A stretch of 64,000 nt of DNA, taken from the NCBI RefSeq assembly GCF_902364365.1, contig NZ_CABJDN010000004.1:452705-516704 (forward strand). The letters are read 5' to 3'. Every line of letters begins with the position of its first letter. Positions within the stretch are counted from its first letter, which is position 1. Shown piece after piece: positions 1 through 9,532 of the stretch. Position numbers and translations under genes: made by a program. This DNA comes from Bacteroides intestinalis. Its GTDB lineage: Bacteria > Bacteroidota > Bacteroidia > Bacteroidales > Bacteroidaceae. The notes beneath the pieces are model-generated. The model worked only from the letters and a program-made list of their open reading frames with translations. It had not been told where the DNA came from and ran no database searches.

Positions 1-2
1 GT

Positions 3-1640
3 ACCAAGAAAGACAACAACGAGTGGCTTGTTCGCCAGGAAATTAAAGTGGAATGCCCCAAGGAAGCCAATGCAAAAGCGCTGGATATCCTGAATAAAGG
101 TATCGATTCACTGGCTTTCCGTGTAAAGGCAAAAGAACTCAATGCCGAATACATCGAGACTTTGCTTGAGGGAATCTGCGCTGAGTGTGTAGAGCTGAAT
201 TTCTATACTTGTCAGGGACATGTGGTAGGACTTGCAGAACTTTTGGTGGCTTACTTCCAGAAGAAAGGCTATGACCTAGCGAAGTTGCAGGGTTCCATCG
301 GTTATGATTTCTTTGACAAGATGCTGGCAAAGGGCAAAGAAAAGGGTGATATGGTGCAAACAGCCAAAGCTCTGATTGAAGCAACTACTGCTCTGCCGAA
401 ATACCGTGTACTGAATGTGACAGCTTTGACGCTGAACAATGCCGGAGCATACATTTCCCAGGAACTGGGTTATGCTCTCGCTTGGGGTAATGAATATATG
501 AATCAGCTGACAGAAGCAGGGGTTCCTGCTGCTCTTGTTGCCAAGAAGATTAAATTCAACTTTGGTATCAGCTCTAATTACTTCCTTGAGATTGCTAAGT
601 TCCGTGCTGCCCGTATGTTGTGGGCAAACATCGTAGCTTCTTATGATGCCGATGCTCAATGTGCCGCCAAAATGCACATACATGCTGAAACTTCTACGTT
701 CAACCTTACTTTATTTGATGCTCATGTAAACCTGTTGCGTACGCAGACAGAGGCTATGAGTGCTGCACTGGCAGGTGTAGATTCAATGACAGTAACTCCG
801 TTTGATAAGACTTACGATGCTCCTAATGAATTTTCGGAACGTATGGCGCGCAATCAGCAATTGTTGCTGAAAGAGGAGTCACACTTTGATAAGGTGATTG
901 ACCCTGCTGCCGGTTCTTACTATATTGAAAATCTGACTGTATCCATTGCTAAACAAGCTTGGGAACTTTTCCTGGCTGTTGAAGAAGAAGGTGGCTTCTA
1001 TGCTGCTGTGAAGGCAGGTACGGTGCAGGCTGCTGTGAACGAAAGTAACAAGGCTCGTCATAAAGCGGTTGCTCAACGTCGCGAAGTGTTGCTGGGTACG
1101 AATCAGTTCCCGAACTTTAATGAGAAGGCAGGCGAGAAGAAACCGCTGGAAGCTACTTGCTGCTGCGGTGGTCATGATACTTGTGAGAAAGATGTGGCTA
1201 CACTCAACTTTGACCGTGCTGCCAGTGAATTCGAAGCATTGCGCCTCGAAACAGAAGCTTCAGGTAAGCGTCCGAAAGCCTTTATGCTGACTATCGGTAA
1301 TCTGGCTATGCGTCAGGCACGTGCTCAGTACTCTTGTAACTTCCTTGCTTGTGCCGGATATGAGGTTGTTGATAACCTGGGCTTCCCGACTGTAGAAGCT
1401 GGTGTGGAAGCTGCGATGGCTGCTAAAGCTGATATCGTGGTGCTTTGTTCCAGTGATGATGAATATGCAGAATATGCTGTTCCGGCTTTCCAGGCTCTGA
1501 ATGGTCGTGCTATGTTTATCGTAGCCGGTGCTCCTGCCAATATGGACGAGCTGAAAGCTGCCGGTATCGAGAACTTCATCCATGTTCGTGTCAACGTACT
1601 GGAAACATTAAAGGAATACAACGCTAAACTTTTGAAGTAA
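3..1640 (+). CDS. mutA: Methylmalonyl-CoA mutase small (beta) subunit, 5' end missing
   Basis: The frame is open to the left window edge, so the true start lies outside; about 545 residues are visible and I infer that under 100 N-terminal residues are missing. Together with MutB it interconverts succinyl-CoA and methylmalonyl-CoA in the cytoplasm, on the route to propionate. The visible part holds the TIM-barrel domain followed by a degenerate cobalamin-binding domain near the C-terminus. That domain lacks the DxHxxG cobalt-ligand motif, as expected for the non-catalytic small subunit. The two domains are joined by a linker with a CCCGGHDTC cysteine cluster (about 1156-1185). The stop is one base before the mutB start, so the pair is almost certainly co-transcribed and translationally coupled. 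Confidence 0.95.
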   Translation, partial: TKKDNNEWLVRQEIKVECPKEANAKALDILNKGIDSLAFRVKAKELNAEYIETLLEGICAECVELNFYTCQGHVVGLAELLVAYFQKKGYDLAKLQGSIGYDFFDKMLAKGKEKGDMVQTAKALIEATTALPKYRVLNVTALTLNNAGAYISQELGYALAWGNEYMNQLTEAGVPAALVAKKIKFNFGISSNYFLEIAKFRAARMLWANIVASYDADAQCAAKMHIHAETSTFNLTLFDAHVNLLRTQTEAMSAALAGVDSMTVTPFDKTYDAPNEFSERMARNQQLLLKEESHFDKVIDPAAGSYYIENLTVSIAKQAWELFLAVEEEGGFYAAVKAGTVQAAVNESNKARHKAVAQRREVLLGTNQFPNFNEKAGEKKPLEATCCCGGHDTCEKDVATLNFDRAASEFEALRLETEASGKRPKAFMLTIGNLAMRQARAQYSCNFLACAGYEVVDNLGFPTVEAGVEAAMAAKADIVVLCSSDDEYAEYAVPAFQALNGRAMFIVAGAPANMDELKAAGIENFIHVRVNVLETLKEYNAKLLK

Positions 1641-1641
1641 G

Positions 1642-3789
1642 ATGAGAAAAGATTTTAAAAACTTAGATATATATGCCGCATTCAAGCCCGCTAACGGTGC
1701 TGAGTGGCAAAAGGCTAACGGCATCCATGCTGATTGGAAAACGCCGGAACACATTGAAGTGAAGCCTGTTTATACAAAAGAAGACCTGGAAGGCATGGAA
1801 CATTTGGGCTATGCTGCCGGTCTGCCTCCTTATCTGCGTGGTCCGTACTCAGTGATGTACACACTACGCCCTTGGACAATCCGTCAGTATGCCGGATTCT
1901 CTACAGCTGAAGAATCAAATGCATTCTACCGTCGTAATCTGGCTTCCGGACAGAAAGGTTTGTCTGTAGCCTTCGACTTGGCTACACATCGTGGCTACGA
2001 CCCTGACCATGAACGTGTGGTAGGTGATGTGGGCAAGGCTGGTGTATCTATCTGCTCACTGGAAAACATGAAGGTTCTTTTTGACGGTATTCCTCTGAAT
2101 AAGATGTCTGTGTCCATGACTATGAATGGTGCTGTTCTTCCAATTCTGGCATTCTATATCAACGCCGGTCTGGAACAAGGTGCTAAATTGGAGGAAATGG
2201 CAGGTACTATCCAGAACGATATCCTGAAAGAGTTCATGGTGCGTAATACCTATATTTATCCGCCTGCATTCTCCATGAAGATCATATCCGATATTTTCGA
2301 ATATACTTCTCAGAAGATGCCGAAGTTCAACTCTATCTCTATCTCCGGTTACCACATGCAGGAAGCGGGAGCTACGGCAGACATTGAGTTGGCTTATACG
2401 TTGGCCGACGGTCTTGAATACCTTCGTGCCGGTGTTGCCGCAGGCATAGATATCGATGCTTTCGCTCCGCGTTTGTCTTTCTTCTGGGCTATCGGTACCA
2501 ATCACTTCATGGAAATTGCCAAGATGCGTGCGGCTCGTATGCTTTGGGCAAAGATCGTGAAACAGTTCAATCCGAAGAATCCGAAATCACTGGCTTTGCG
2601 TACGCACTCCCAGACTTCCGGTTGGTCGTTGACTGAACAAGATCCGTTCAATAATGTAGGTCGTACTTGTATAGAAGCTATGGCTGCAGCTTTGGGACAT
2701 ACTCAGTCTCTGCATACCAATGCTCTTGATGAGGCTATCGCATTGCCGACAGACTTCTCTGCCCGTATCGCACGTAATACTCAGATTTATATTCAGGAAG
2801 AAACTTATATCTGTAAGAACGTTGACCCATGGGGAGGTTCTTATTATGTAGAGTCTCTGACAAATGACTTGGCTCACAAGGCTTGGGAGCTTATCCAAGA
2901 AGTAGAAAAACTGGGTGGTATGGCAAAGGCTATCGAAACCGGTATTCCTAAGATGCGTATCGAAGAAGCTGCTGCACGTACACAGGCTCGTATCGACTCC
3001 GGTTCTCAGACTATCGTTGGTGTGAATAAATATCGTCTGGAGAAAGAAGCTCCGATTGATATCCTCGAAATCGACAATACGGCTGTTCGTCTGGAACAGA
3101 TTGAGAACCTGAAACGTTTGAAAGAAGGAAGAAATGAAGCTGAAGTGCAGAAAGCATTGGAAGCTATTACCAAATGCGTGGAAACCAAGGAAGGCAATTT
3201 GCTGGAACTGGCAGTAGAAGCTGCCCGTGTTCGCGCTACGTTGGGAGAAATCTCTTATGCTTGCGAAAAGATTGTAGGACGTTATAAGGCAATAATCAGA
3301 ACTATATCAGGCGTGTATTCATCAGAAAGTAAGAATGACAGCGACTTCAAGCGTGCTTGCGAATTGGCCGAGAAGTTTGCAAAGAAAGAGGGACGTCAGC
3401 CTCGTATTATGGTTGCCAAGATGGGTCAGGACGGTCACGACCGTGGCGCCAAAGTAGTTGCGACCGGATATGCCGATTGTGGTTTCGACGTGGATATGGG
3501 ACCGTTGTTCCAGACGCCTGCCGAAGCTGCCCGCGAAGCTGTTGAAAACGATGTTCACGTAGTGGGCGTATCTTCATTGGCTGCCGGACACAAGACACTG
3601 GTTCCGCAAATCATTGAAGAACTGAAGAAGCTGGGTCGTGAGGATATCATCGTAATTGCAGGTGGTGTAATTCCTGCACAGGACTATGATTTCTTGTATA
3701 AAGCCGGTGTAGCTGCTATTTTTGGTCCCGGTACCCCAGTTGCCAAAGCTGCTTGTCAGATTCTGGAAATCTTGATGGACGAAGAATAA
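1642..3789 (+). CDS. mutB: Methylmalonyl-CoA mutase large (alpha) subunit
   Basis: The 715-residue catalytic subunit has the usual family length. The N-terminal half is the substrate-binding TIM barrel ([13 protein letters not shown] near residue 60, then [18 protein letters not shown]). The C-terminal cobalamin domain carries the intact [10 protein letters not shown] motif, whose His coordinates cobalt in place of dimethylbenzimidazole, followed by the GVSSLAAGH and VIAGGVIP segments of the Rossmann-like fold. The ATG directly follows the mutA stop. With MutA it forms the adenosylcobalamin-dependent heterodimer of the succinate-propionate pathway. A hairpin terminator follows the stop codon. 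Confidence 0.97.
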   Translation: MRKDFKNLDIYAAFKPANGAEWQKANGIHADWKTPEHIEVKPVYTKEDLEGMEHLGYAAGLPPYLRGPYSVMYTLRPWTIRQYAGFSTAEESNAFYRRNLASGQKGLSVAFDLATHRGYDPDHERVVGDVGKAGVSICSLENMKVLFDGIPLNKMSVSMTMNGAVLPILAFYINAGLEQGAKLEEMAGTIQNDILKEFMVRNTYIYPPAFSMKIISDIFEYTSQKMPKFNSISISGYHMQEAGATADIELAYTLADGLEYLRAGVAAGIDIDAFAPRLSFFWAIGTNHFMEIAKMRAARMLWAKIVKQFNPKNPKSLALRTHSQTSGWSLTEQDPFNNVGRTCIEAMAAALGHTQSLHTNALDEAIALPTDFSARIARNTQIYIQEETYICKNVDPWGGSYYVESLTNDLAHKAWELIQEVEKLGGMAKAIETGIPKMRIEEAAARTQARIDSGSQTIVGVNKYRLEKEAPIDILEIDNTAVRLEQIENLKRLKEGRNEAEVQKALEAITKCVETKEGNLLELAVEAARVRATLGEISYACEKIVGRYKAIIRTISGVYSSESKNDSDFKRACELAEKFAKKEGRQPRIMVAKMGQDGHDRGAKVVATGYADCGFDVDMGPLFQTPAEAAREAVENDVHVVGVSSLAAGHKTLVPQIIEELKKLGREDIIVIAGGVIPAQDYDFLYKAGVAAIFGPGTPVAKAACQILEILMDEE

Positions 3790-3811
3790 ATCTTTCATTC
3801 ATATAGTTTTA

Positions 3812-3853
3812 GAGAGGCAGGGTATTGTATTAATATCCTGCCTCTCGTATTTT
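3812..3853 (+). terminator. Intrinsic terminator of mutAB
   Basis: GAGAGGCAGG (3812-3821) pairs with CCTGCCTCTC (3837-3846), extended by an AT-rich inner stem and followed by a short T-rich run. It lies just after the mutB stop. Confidence 0.8.
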
Positions 3854-3972
3854 AAGTATATAGAGATAAAATTAGTTGGTTTTTAATGTCATATTAATCT
3901 TTTCTTTAACCAATCCGGTGGATATTTGCGGCATCATTTCTTTGATATCCGTAATCTAATAATTGATATTGC

Positions 3973-6900
3973 ATGAAAAAATTATTACTTCTTTTTATCT
4001 CAGCTTTATTAGCTGTAAGTGTACAGGCACAATCAAATGATAAGTCTGGTAACTGGAAACTGATTGTGTCGGATGAATATCCGGCAGATGACATCGGTGT
4101 GGCAACGTATGACGTTGTAGCTGACTTTGGAGCAGATCCTACCGGAGTGGAAGACTCGTGGAGTATTTTCCAAACGGCACTTAACAAACTGGGTGAGAAC
4201 AGGCGTGGTGGTGTGCTTTTTGCTCCTGCCGGCCGTTATCGTATTACCGGGAAACTTTATATTCCTACAGGTGTGACGCTGCGCGGCGAATGGAAACGGC
4301 CGACCAAAGGAGTAGCCATACAGGGAACCATTCTGATGGTAGACAATGCCGGAGGAGATGAACTTGAGTCGAAATCTTTCATTACCATGGAGCCTTCCAC
4401 TGCTTTGACCTACCTCTCCATTTGGTATCCACACCAGGATCCGGATTATATAAAGCCTTATCCGCCGACAGTGCTTTATGGACGTGATGGTGTGTGGGGT
4501 AATGAATATTGTAATGTCCGTCATGTAACATTGGTAAATTCTTACAGCGGCATTATCCTTTCCAGAAAGAACGGTGGTGGTTGCCCGAATATCTATGATG
4601 TGTATGGAACCCCACTGAGCCGTGGTATTGAGATTGATAACATCGCTGACGTCGGTCGTTTTGAGCAGATATACTTTTCTCCTGATTATTGGGCAGGTTC
4701 AGGGCTTGAAGGAGCACCGAAAGCAGGTTCCGCTTTCACTGATTGGATCTACCAAAATGGGGTAGGTATAACAATGCGTCGTAATGACTGGTCTTACACC
4801 TGTTTCGTCGATATCGAAGGGTATAATTGTGGTTTTAAGACCGGAAATAGCATGTCCGGTGACGGCAATCCGAACGGTCATAATTACGGTTTTCACCTGA
4901 AAGGCTGCCAGACCGGTATTCATGTTGATGGTAGTTCTTCCTCCGGCATTATGTTTACTCGCGTGGAGATGGAGGATTGTGAAAATGGTATCGTTGTATC
5001 TTCTGCCGACGGCCCTATTCAGCTTTACGGATGTGAAATATCCGCTCGTGAGAATGCTGTACTTATGGAATCCGGTTCTTCTTCTCGCTTGATGATGGAG
5101 CAATGTACTGTAAAAGGGGGAGCGGTGAATAGTATGTCAGGTGATTTTGTCGCTTCGGATTGCGACTTCAATAATAGTACTCCGCAAGTTTTCATAGGTT
5201 CGGATGCACGCTGCATTCTTAAGGGTAACCGCTTCGCAAAGAGAGTAGATATTCAAAACAATTCGCTGTTTGAATGTCATATAGATCACACTGCTCTGAC
5301 GGAGAGGAACAAACTGCCGGAATTTCCTGACTTGCGTGTACCTGAAACAAAACCTGCCCGTGTGGCGCTTTATAATGTCCTTGATTTCGGCATTGAACCT
5401 TTCGTTGTGCCTTTCAATGCTTCTACGAATACGCAGAGTATCCAAAATGCGATTCGTAATGGTCTTAATAGTGCGAAGGATGCTACTGCAGCTATACAAA
5501 GTGCCCTGGATAAAGCCAAAGCTGATGGGGGGGGGATTGTCTATCTTCCCGGCGGGCGGTATAAGATGCTCGGGACTCTTACTGTGCCTACCGGAGTAGA
5601 ACTGCGTGGTGCAGCTGATTTTGGGAGTATTCCCCGCGGGCACGGAACCATTTTTGAGGTATATGCTGGTAAAGGACAGCCTTCTGGAGAATCATTTTTG
5701 AAACTTGAAGCCGGTAGTGGTGTTCGTGGAATATCCATTAATTATCCTGAACAACTCTCTTCAATGTTGCCTGCGATGGCACAGTATCCGTACACCATTC
5801 AGGGGAAAGGGAAAGATATCTATATTGTCAACGTCGGCATACGTGCAGCCTGGAACGGACTGGATTTGTTCAGTAATAAGTGCGATAACCACTATGTGGA
5901 CTATCTGGCAGGGCATGCCTTCAAGAATGTGATTCGTATAGGCGGAGGTTCGCAAGGCGGTATGGTTAATAACATGCAGTTCAATACCATTGTCTATGCT
6001 TGTGGTGCTGAAACAAAGTTTGGATCTTGGTCTAATAATGCCGATGCTGATAATGGCAAGGCATACGATCAGAATATGAAGGAACTTCGTTTTATTACGG
6101 TGGAAGACTGTACTGATGAGATTCTTTACAATGATTTCCATTACGGAGGGTACGAGGGTATTGTGTTCGATAAGTCCGATGCAGGCAGGGCTGCTTCCGG
6201 CAAGGTACTTGGACTGGGTATAGATGGTTCGATGAATGCTGCCATGTTCAATGCGTTGGGCAGTGCAGGTTTTCCGCTGGTGAATACGCAGTTGGTTGCT
6301 CTTGAGGCAAAGAGCACCGCTTTCCCTGATACCCGTTACATTACTTTGGGTGAAACATTTACAGGAAATGCTGAGTTTTATGGCATAGATCTTTGGGGAG
6401 GACCTAAACATTCGGCTGTTATTAATAATGGGAACTTGGTATTGAATCTGGCCAATTTTTCGACTACCGGCAACGTTTATCATTTCTATTTGCCTAAATC
6501 AACCGGAAAGGCCAAGATGCACAATGCGGTAGTAAATATGAAGTCTGACGCTAGTATTGCTAACTCAAGTCATGAGAAGCAGGCATTCGTTGGTGCCAGT
6601 GTCCTCGATATAGAATCGTGGAGAATTAAGCTGATGGGTGAATGGGATTGCAATCTCACGCTTACACCTGTTTTTGAGGCTACCGATGCCTTGTTGAGCC
6701 GCACTAAGTGGAGCATCACTGCCAATGTGAACAATGGGAATGCCCGTAATGCCATTGACAATAATGTATCCACCAGATGGGACACAGGACAGTCACAAAA
6801 AAACGGTCAGATGGTTACTGTGAATATGAATGCTGCCAATAAGCTGAACAGAATAATCCTGGATTCTTCAAAAAGTCCCGGTGACGGTCCTGCCGGTTAT

Positions 6901-7341
6901 GAACTGTATGTGAAGAATGGCGCTAACGCTGACTGGAAACTTGTAGCCGAAGGGAAAAACGGCACTTCCGTACTGATTATCGGTTTCCCGGAAGAGACGG
7001 CAACACACTTCAAAATTACTCAGACCGGAACGAAGGGCGGATATTGGTCTATCCACGAACTCTATGCGGCACTAGTGAATGATACCCCTACAAGTATATC
7101 ACCAGAGGTTGCCGAACCAGCTGGAGAGATTTATTATTATGACGGTCAGTTGGCTTGGAGTGGATTGAAAAGCGATGTAGACAATCAGGTTGAAATCATT
7201 GATTTGTCGGGACGACGCGTATTATCACAGCAAGTGAATACTAATTCCTTGCAATTATCCGGTATGCAAGGCGGGTTCTATATTGTGGTGGTCAGTGATG
7301 GTACGAATGTGTTGCGGAAGAAACTGTTCTTTAAAGAATAA
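3973..7341 (+). CDS. Large secreted pectate-lyase-superfamily (GH55-like) beta-helix protein with discoidin domain and type IX-like C-terminal signal
   Basis: The protein has 1122 residues with a clear signal peptide (about 1-20, ending VQAQ). It contains two copies of the motif that opens pectate-lyase-3/GH55-type right-handed beta-helix domains: YDVVADFGADPTG at residue 46 with GRYRITGKLYIPTGVTLRG, and YNVLDFG at about residue 467 with GRYKMLGTLTVPTGVELRG. Two helical modules therefore lie in tandem. A F5/8 type C (discoidin) carbohydrate-binding domain spans about 908-1033 (AIDNNVSTRWDTG). The last 70 residues (GLKSDVDNQVEIIDLSGRR through GGFYIVVVSDG and KKLFF) look like a type A sorting domain of the type IX secretion system. 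A role in surface or extracellular polysaccharide breakdown is inferred; substrate and catalytic residues are unknown. It stands alone, not next to SusCD genes. Confidence 0.8.
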   Translation: MKKLLLLFISALLAVSVQAQSNDKSGNWKLIVSDEYPADDIGVATYDVVADFGADPTGVEDSWSIFQTALNKLGENRRGGVLFAPAGRYRITGKLYIPTGVTLRGEWKRPTKGVAIQGTILMVDNAGGDELESKSFITMEPSTALTYLSIWYPHQDPDYIKPYPPTVLYGRDGVWGNEYCNVRHVTLVNSYSGIILSRKNGGGCPNIYDVYGTPLSRGIEIDNIADVGRFEQIYFSPDYWAGSGLEGAPKAGSAFTDWIYQNGVGITMRRNDWSYTCFVDIEGYNCGFKTGNSMSGDGNPNGHNYGFHLKGCQTGIHVDGSSSSGIMFTRVEMEDCENGIVVSSADGPIQLYGCEISARENAVLMESGSSSRLMMEQCTVKGGAVNSMSGDFVASDCDFNNSTPQVFIGSDARCILKGNRFAKRVDIQNNSLFECHIDHTALTERNKLPEFPDLRVPETKPARVALYNVLDFGIEPFVVPFNASTNTQSIQNAIRNGLNSAKDATAAIQSALDKAKADGGGIVYLPGGRYKMLGTLTVPTGVELRGAADFGSIPRGHGTIFEVYAGKGQPSGESFLKLEAGSGVRGISINYPEQLSSMLPAMAQYPYTIQGKGKDIYIVNVGIRAAWNGLDLFSNKCDNHYVDYLAGHAFKNVIRIGGGSQGGMVNNMQFNTIVYACGAETKFGSWSNNADADNGKAYDQNMKELRFITVEDCTDEILYNDFHYGGYEGIVFDKSDAGRAASGKVLGLGIDGSMNAAMFNALGSAGFPLVNTQLVALEAKSTAFPDTRYITLGETFTGNAEFYGIDLWGGPKHSAVINNGNLVLNLANFSTTGNVYHFYLPKSTGKAKMHNAVVNMKSDASIANSSHEKQAFVGASVLDIESWRIKLMGEWDCNLTLTPVFEATDALLSRTKWSITANVNNGNARNAIDNNVSTRWDTGQSQKNGQMVTVNMNAANKLNRIILDSSKSPGDGPAGYELYVKNGANADWKLVAEGKNGTSVLIIGFPEETATHFKITQTGTKGGYWSIHELYAALVNDTPTSISPEVAEPAGEIYYYDGQLAWSGLKSDVDNQVEIIDLSGRRVLSQQVNTNSLQLSGMQGGFYIVVVSDGTNVLRKKLFFKE

Positions 7342-7456
7342 AAGCCTTGACCGGAGTGTGATTTCACGTTTGGTTGATGAGAATTATAAATTGTTTGTTT
7401 TTAGTCTTTATATTGATTATCAATGTGTTGTATTTACCAAATGTTTTTTTGGTAAT

Positions 7457-7626
7457 GTAAAAGCATTTACCGCAGGATGTAACGACTTTTACCGCTTATT
7501 GTAACGCTCTTTACCTCGGTATGTAACGACCTTTACCTCGGCGTGTAAATGAAGTTACCGTGTGGGGTGAGGGTTGTTACCATGAAATGAAACAGCCGTG
7601 TCCTCGTAAGGTGAAATTCATTCACC
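7457..7626. repeat. Array of eight degenerate 22-bp dyad repeats
   Basis: Units start at 7457, 7479, 7501, 7523, 7545, 7567, 7589 and 7611, exactly 22 bp apart. Each unit has a 15-16 bp dyad (typically GTAAC-N4-TTTACC) and a variable 6-7 bp spacer. Arm changes are partly compensatory: GTAAA pairs with TTTAC in unit 1 and GTGAA with TTCAC in unit 8. The array is preceded by TTACCAAA (7435-7442) and TTTGGTAA (7448-7455), which form a further dyad. It lies 115 bp after the preceding stop codon and overlaps the end of a decayed gene. Function is unknown. Confidence 0.75.
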
Positions 7627-8042
7627 TGCCGGGGAACGGCTGTTTGTTTGTAAGATATAACTGGCCGTCTGTTGTATGATAGATAGCAGAAACCTTGTTG
7701 CAAGCCCAATTTCCTGGCCAGTGCCATCGCTTTTTGTTGTTCGGCAGGCGAGAGTAAAGTTTCTCCTTTCCGTTTCTGATAATATCGTCTGATTCCTCAA
7801 CTGCCTATCAGCCCATAGCGGAATATTCCTGACGCACTGACAGCCAGTGCTTCCGTGGTGCGGACAAAAACTTTGGCATAGCGCACTTTTTGGTTGAAAC
7901 GGTAATATTCGCATTTCCTTGTCATGGCTTCAATTGTTTTCGGGTTCAGTGTCGGCATAAGGGCAATCTGCTGTCGCGCACAGACCAAAGTTATGGGGAA
8001 CTCTTGAATAATCGAATGATTCTTTTTCCACTGTGTTTTCAA
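7618..8042 (-). pseudogene. Decayed small Bacteroidales protein gene (possibly DUF6078-like)
   Basis: Read on the minus strand from 8042, the frame encodes a coding-like stretch (MPTLNPKTIEAMTRKCEYYR, then VRTTEALAVSASGIFRYGLI) that stops at 7797. The reading continues in a shifted frame as RRYYQKRKGETLLSPAEQQK and MALARKLGLQQGF before running into the repeat array. From memory, the combined sequence resembles a small Bacteroidales-restricted family of about 150 residues with a cysteine-rich N-terminus (DUF6078), but that N-terminal part is missing here. A frameshift near 7800 plus N-terminal loss suggest a dead gene. A good promoter motif is retained upstream. The family name is uncertain; decay is better supported. 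Confidence 0.45.
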
Positions 8043-8058
8043 TTAAATGATTGTGCGG

Positions 8059-8066
8059 CAAAGGTA
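8059..8066 (-). promoter_or_regulatory. Bacteroides -7 promoter element upstream of the decayed gene
   Basis: The minus strand reads TACCTTTG, an exact TAnnTTTG match, 17 bp before the ATG at 8042. Confidence 0.5.
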
Positions 8067-8169
8067 CGATATATATCACAGATTGAGGCAGATTATAAAA
8101 TGATATTCTGTGATATTATGACTTGTTTTTATAAAGTATGTTTGACTGAAATATCAGGATTATCTTTTA

Positions 8170-8217
8170 CAAATAAAAAATCCGTTACTTCCATATCATA
8201 CATCAGTAACGGATTTA
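8170..8217 (-). terminator. Terminator of the PUL operon
   Basis: AAATCCGTTAC (8178-8188) and GTAACGGATTT (8206-8216) form an 11-bp stem. On the minus strand it runs into a T-rich tail after the GH88 stop at 8236. Confidence 0.8.
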
Positions 8218-8235
8218 CCCTGTCAAACAATCTGA

Positions 8236-9498
8236 TTACTTCGTTAGATTCCTATATCTCTGTAAAGCTTCCAGATAATAGTAGTCTGCATAGTTCAGCG
8301 GCACATCAATTTCCGAGCCATGAGGAAGTGAACCGGTGGAGTGCATCAGTACAAATCCTTGGTTGCTGTCTTTCACTGCCAAATATTTATCACTGGAAAG
8401 ATTCTTCAGAATGGTTTCGGCATAGTCGAAGTATTTCTTTCCTTCCGGAGCCAAGGTGCTGAGTTCAAGTAATGCTGAGGCTGTGATGGCTGCTGCCGAA
8501 GCATCTCTCGGAGTGCTTTTACCTACCGGTGCGTCATAGTCCCAATATGGAATGCAGTCGTCGGTAGTTACTCTTTTCATAATCATATCCGCTATGTTTG
8601 TAGCTTCTTGAAGGAAAGCAGTATCTTTTGTTTCGCGATAACATGAAGTGTAGCCATATACTGCCCAAGCTTGTCCGCGCGACCAGGCAGAACCATCGTT
8701 TTTACCTTGATAAGTACCTTTACTTTCCACTGTGCCATCACTGTTGTAACTGATGACATGATAAGAGGTATAATCCGGACGGAAATGATGTTTCATAGTG
8801 GTCTGGGCATGTTTAACAGCTGTTTTGTAATAAATACTGTCACCAGTCAGCCGGGTTGCATTAAACAATAAATCTAAGTTCATCATGTTATCAATGATAA
8901 CCGGAAAATTCCAGTGTCCGAAGTCCCACGAGCGGATACAGCCAATTTCTGGATTGAAACGTGCGCGGAGATTATCTGCTGTTTCCACGATTATGCTTCT
9001 GATGCTGTCATTAGGAGCCAGACGGAGAGCATTGCCGAAACTGCAATTGATCATGAAACCTAAATCATGCGTATCTTTGAAACTTTTTATCGGATTCAGT
9101 AAATTCGTATATTTGATAGCTTCTTCTTTTAATTTCTCATTTTCTGTCATCTCATAGGCATACCATAGGCTCCCGGGGAAAAAACCGCTGGTCCAATCGT
9201 AGATATCGGTCAGATGCCTTTTACCTGTTATTTCAACAGATGGATTAGGTAAAAGAGCTTTTTGGAATGAATCGGGACTTCGTTCCAATTGGCTGGTAAG
9301 AAAGTCGGTGTCATATCCCGCCCATACAGATCTGGGAAGTTTTGCAGAGTCAGCAAGCTCATTTGCCGTCAATTCCAATTGATAGGAAGCAACATCTAAA
9401 GCTTCTTTTGCCCATGATTCCTGATTCATATCTGTTTTCTTTTGACAACTGACGAGCCCCAATAATAGAGCGGCTATAATTAATCTGTTTATTTTCAT
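8236..9498 (-). CDS. GH88 unsaturated uronyl hydrolase lipoprotein
   Basis: This 420-residue protein starts with a lipoprotein signal (lipobox LVSC, Cys18). The family hydrolyses the 4,5-unsaturated uronic acid that polysaccharide lyases leave at the non-reducing end. Family signatures are visible: THDLGFM with Asp145 and IIDNMMNLDLL with Asp203, corresponding to the two catalytic Asp residues of GH88, plus DIYDWTSGFFPGSLWY, the GSAWSRGQAWAVYG segment and a YWDYDAP loop. It is the last gene of the minus-strand PUL, 34 bp after the beta-helix gene, and its role fits directly downstream of the PL12 lyase. The lipid anchor suggests action in the periplasm or at a membrane. Confidence 0.93.
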   Translation of the reverse strand: MKINRLIIAALLLGLVSCQKKTDMNQESWAKEALDVASYQLELTANELADSAKLPRSVWAGYDTDFLTSQLERSPDSFQKALLPNPSVEITGKRHLTDIYDWTSGFFPGSLWYAYEMTENEKLKEEAIKYTNLLNPIKSFKDTHDLGFMINCSFGNALRLAPNDSIRSIIVETADNLRARFNPEIGCIRSWDFGHWNFPVIIDNMMNLDLLFNATRLTGDSIYYKTAVKHAQTTMKHHFRPDYTSYHVISYNSDGTVESKGTYQGKNDGSAWSRGQAWAVYGYTSCYRETKDTAFLQEATNIADMIMKRVTTDDCIPYWDYDAPVGKSTPRDASAAAITASALLELSTLAPEGKKYFDYAETILKNLSSDKYLAVKDSNQGFVLMHSTGSLPHGSEIDVPLNYADYYYLEALQRYRNLTK

Positions 9499-9532
9499 AC
9501 TAAAAATTGAATTATGATTATTACTATACTAC

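Noticed and set aside
5761..6483. 240-codon minus-strand frame inside the beta-helix gene
   Set aside because: It is a shadow frame; the plus-strand protein is full length with signal peptide and recognisable domains.
7457..7626. CRISPR array
   Set aside because: Units are contiguous at 22 bp, lack unique spacers of 30 bp or more, and no cas genes are present.
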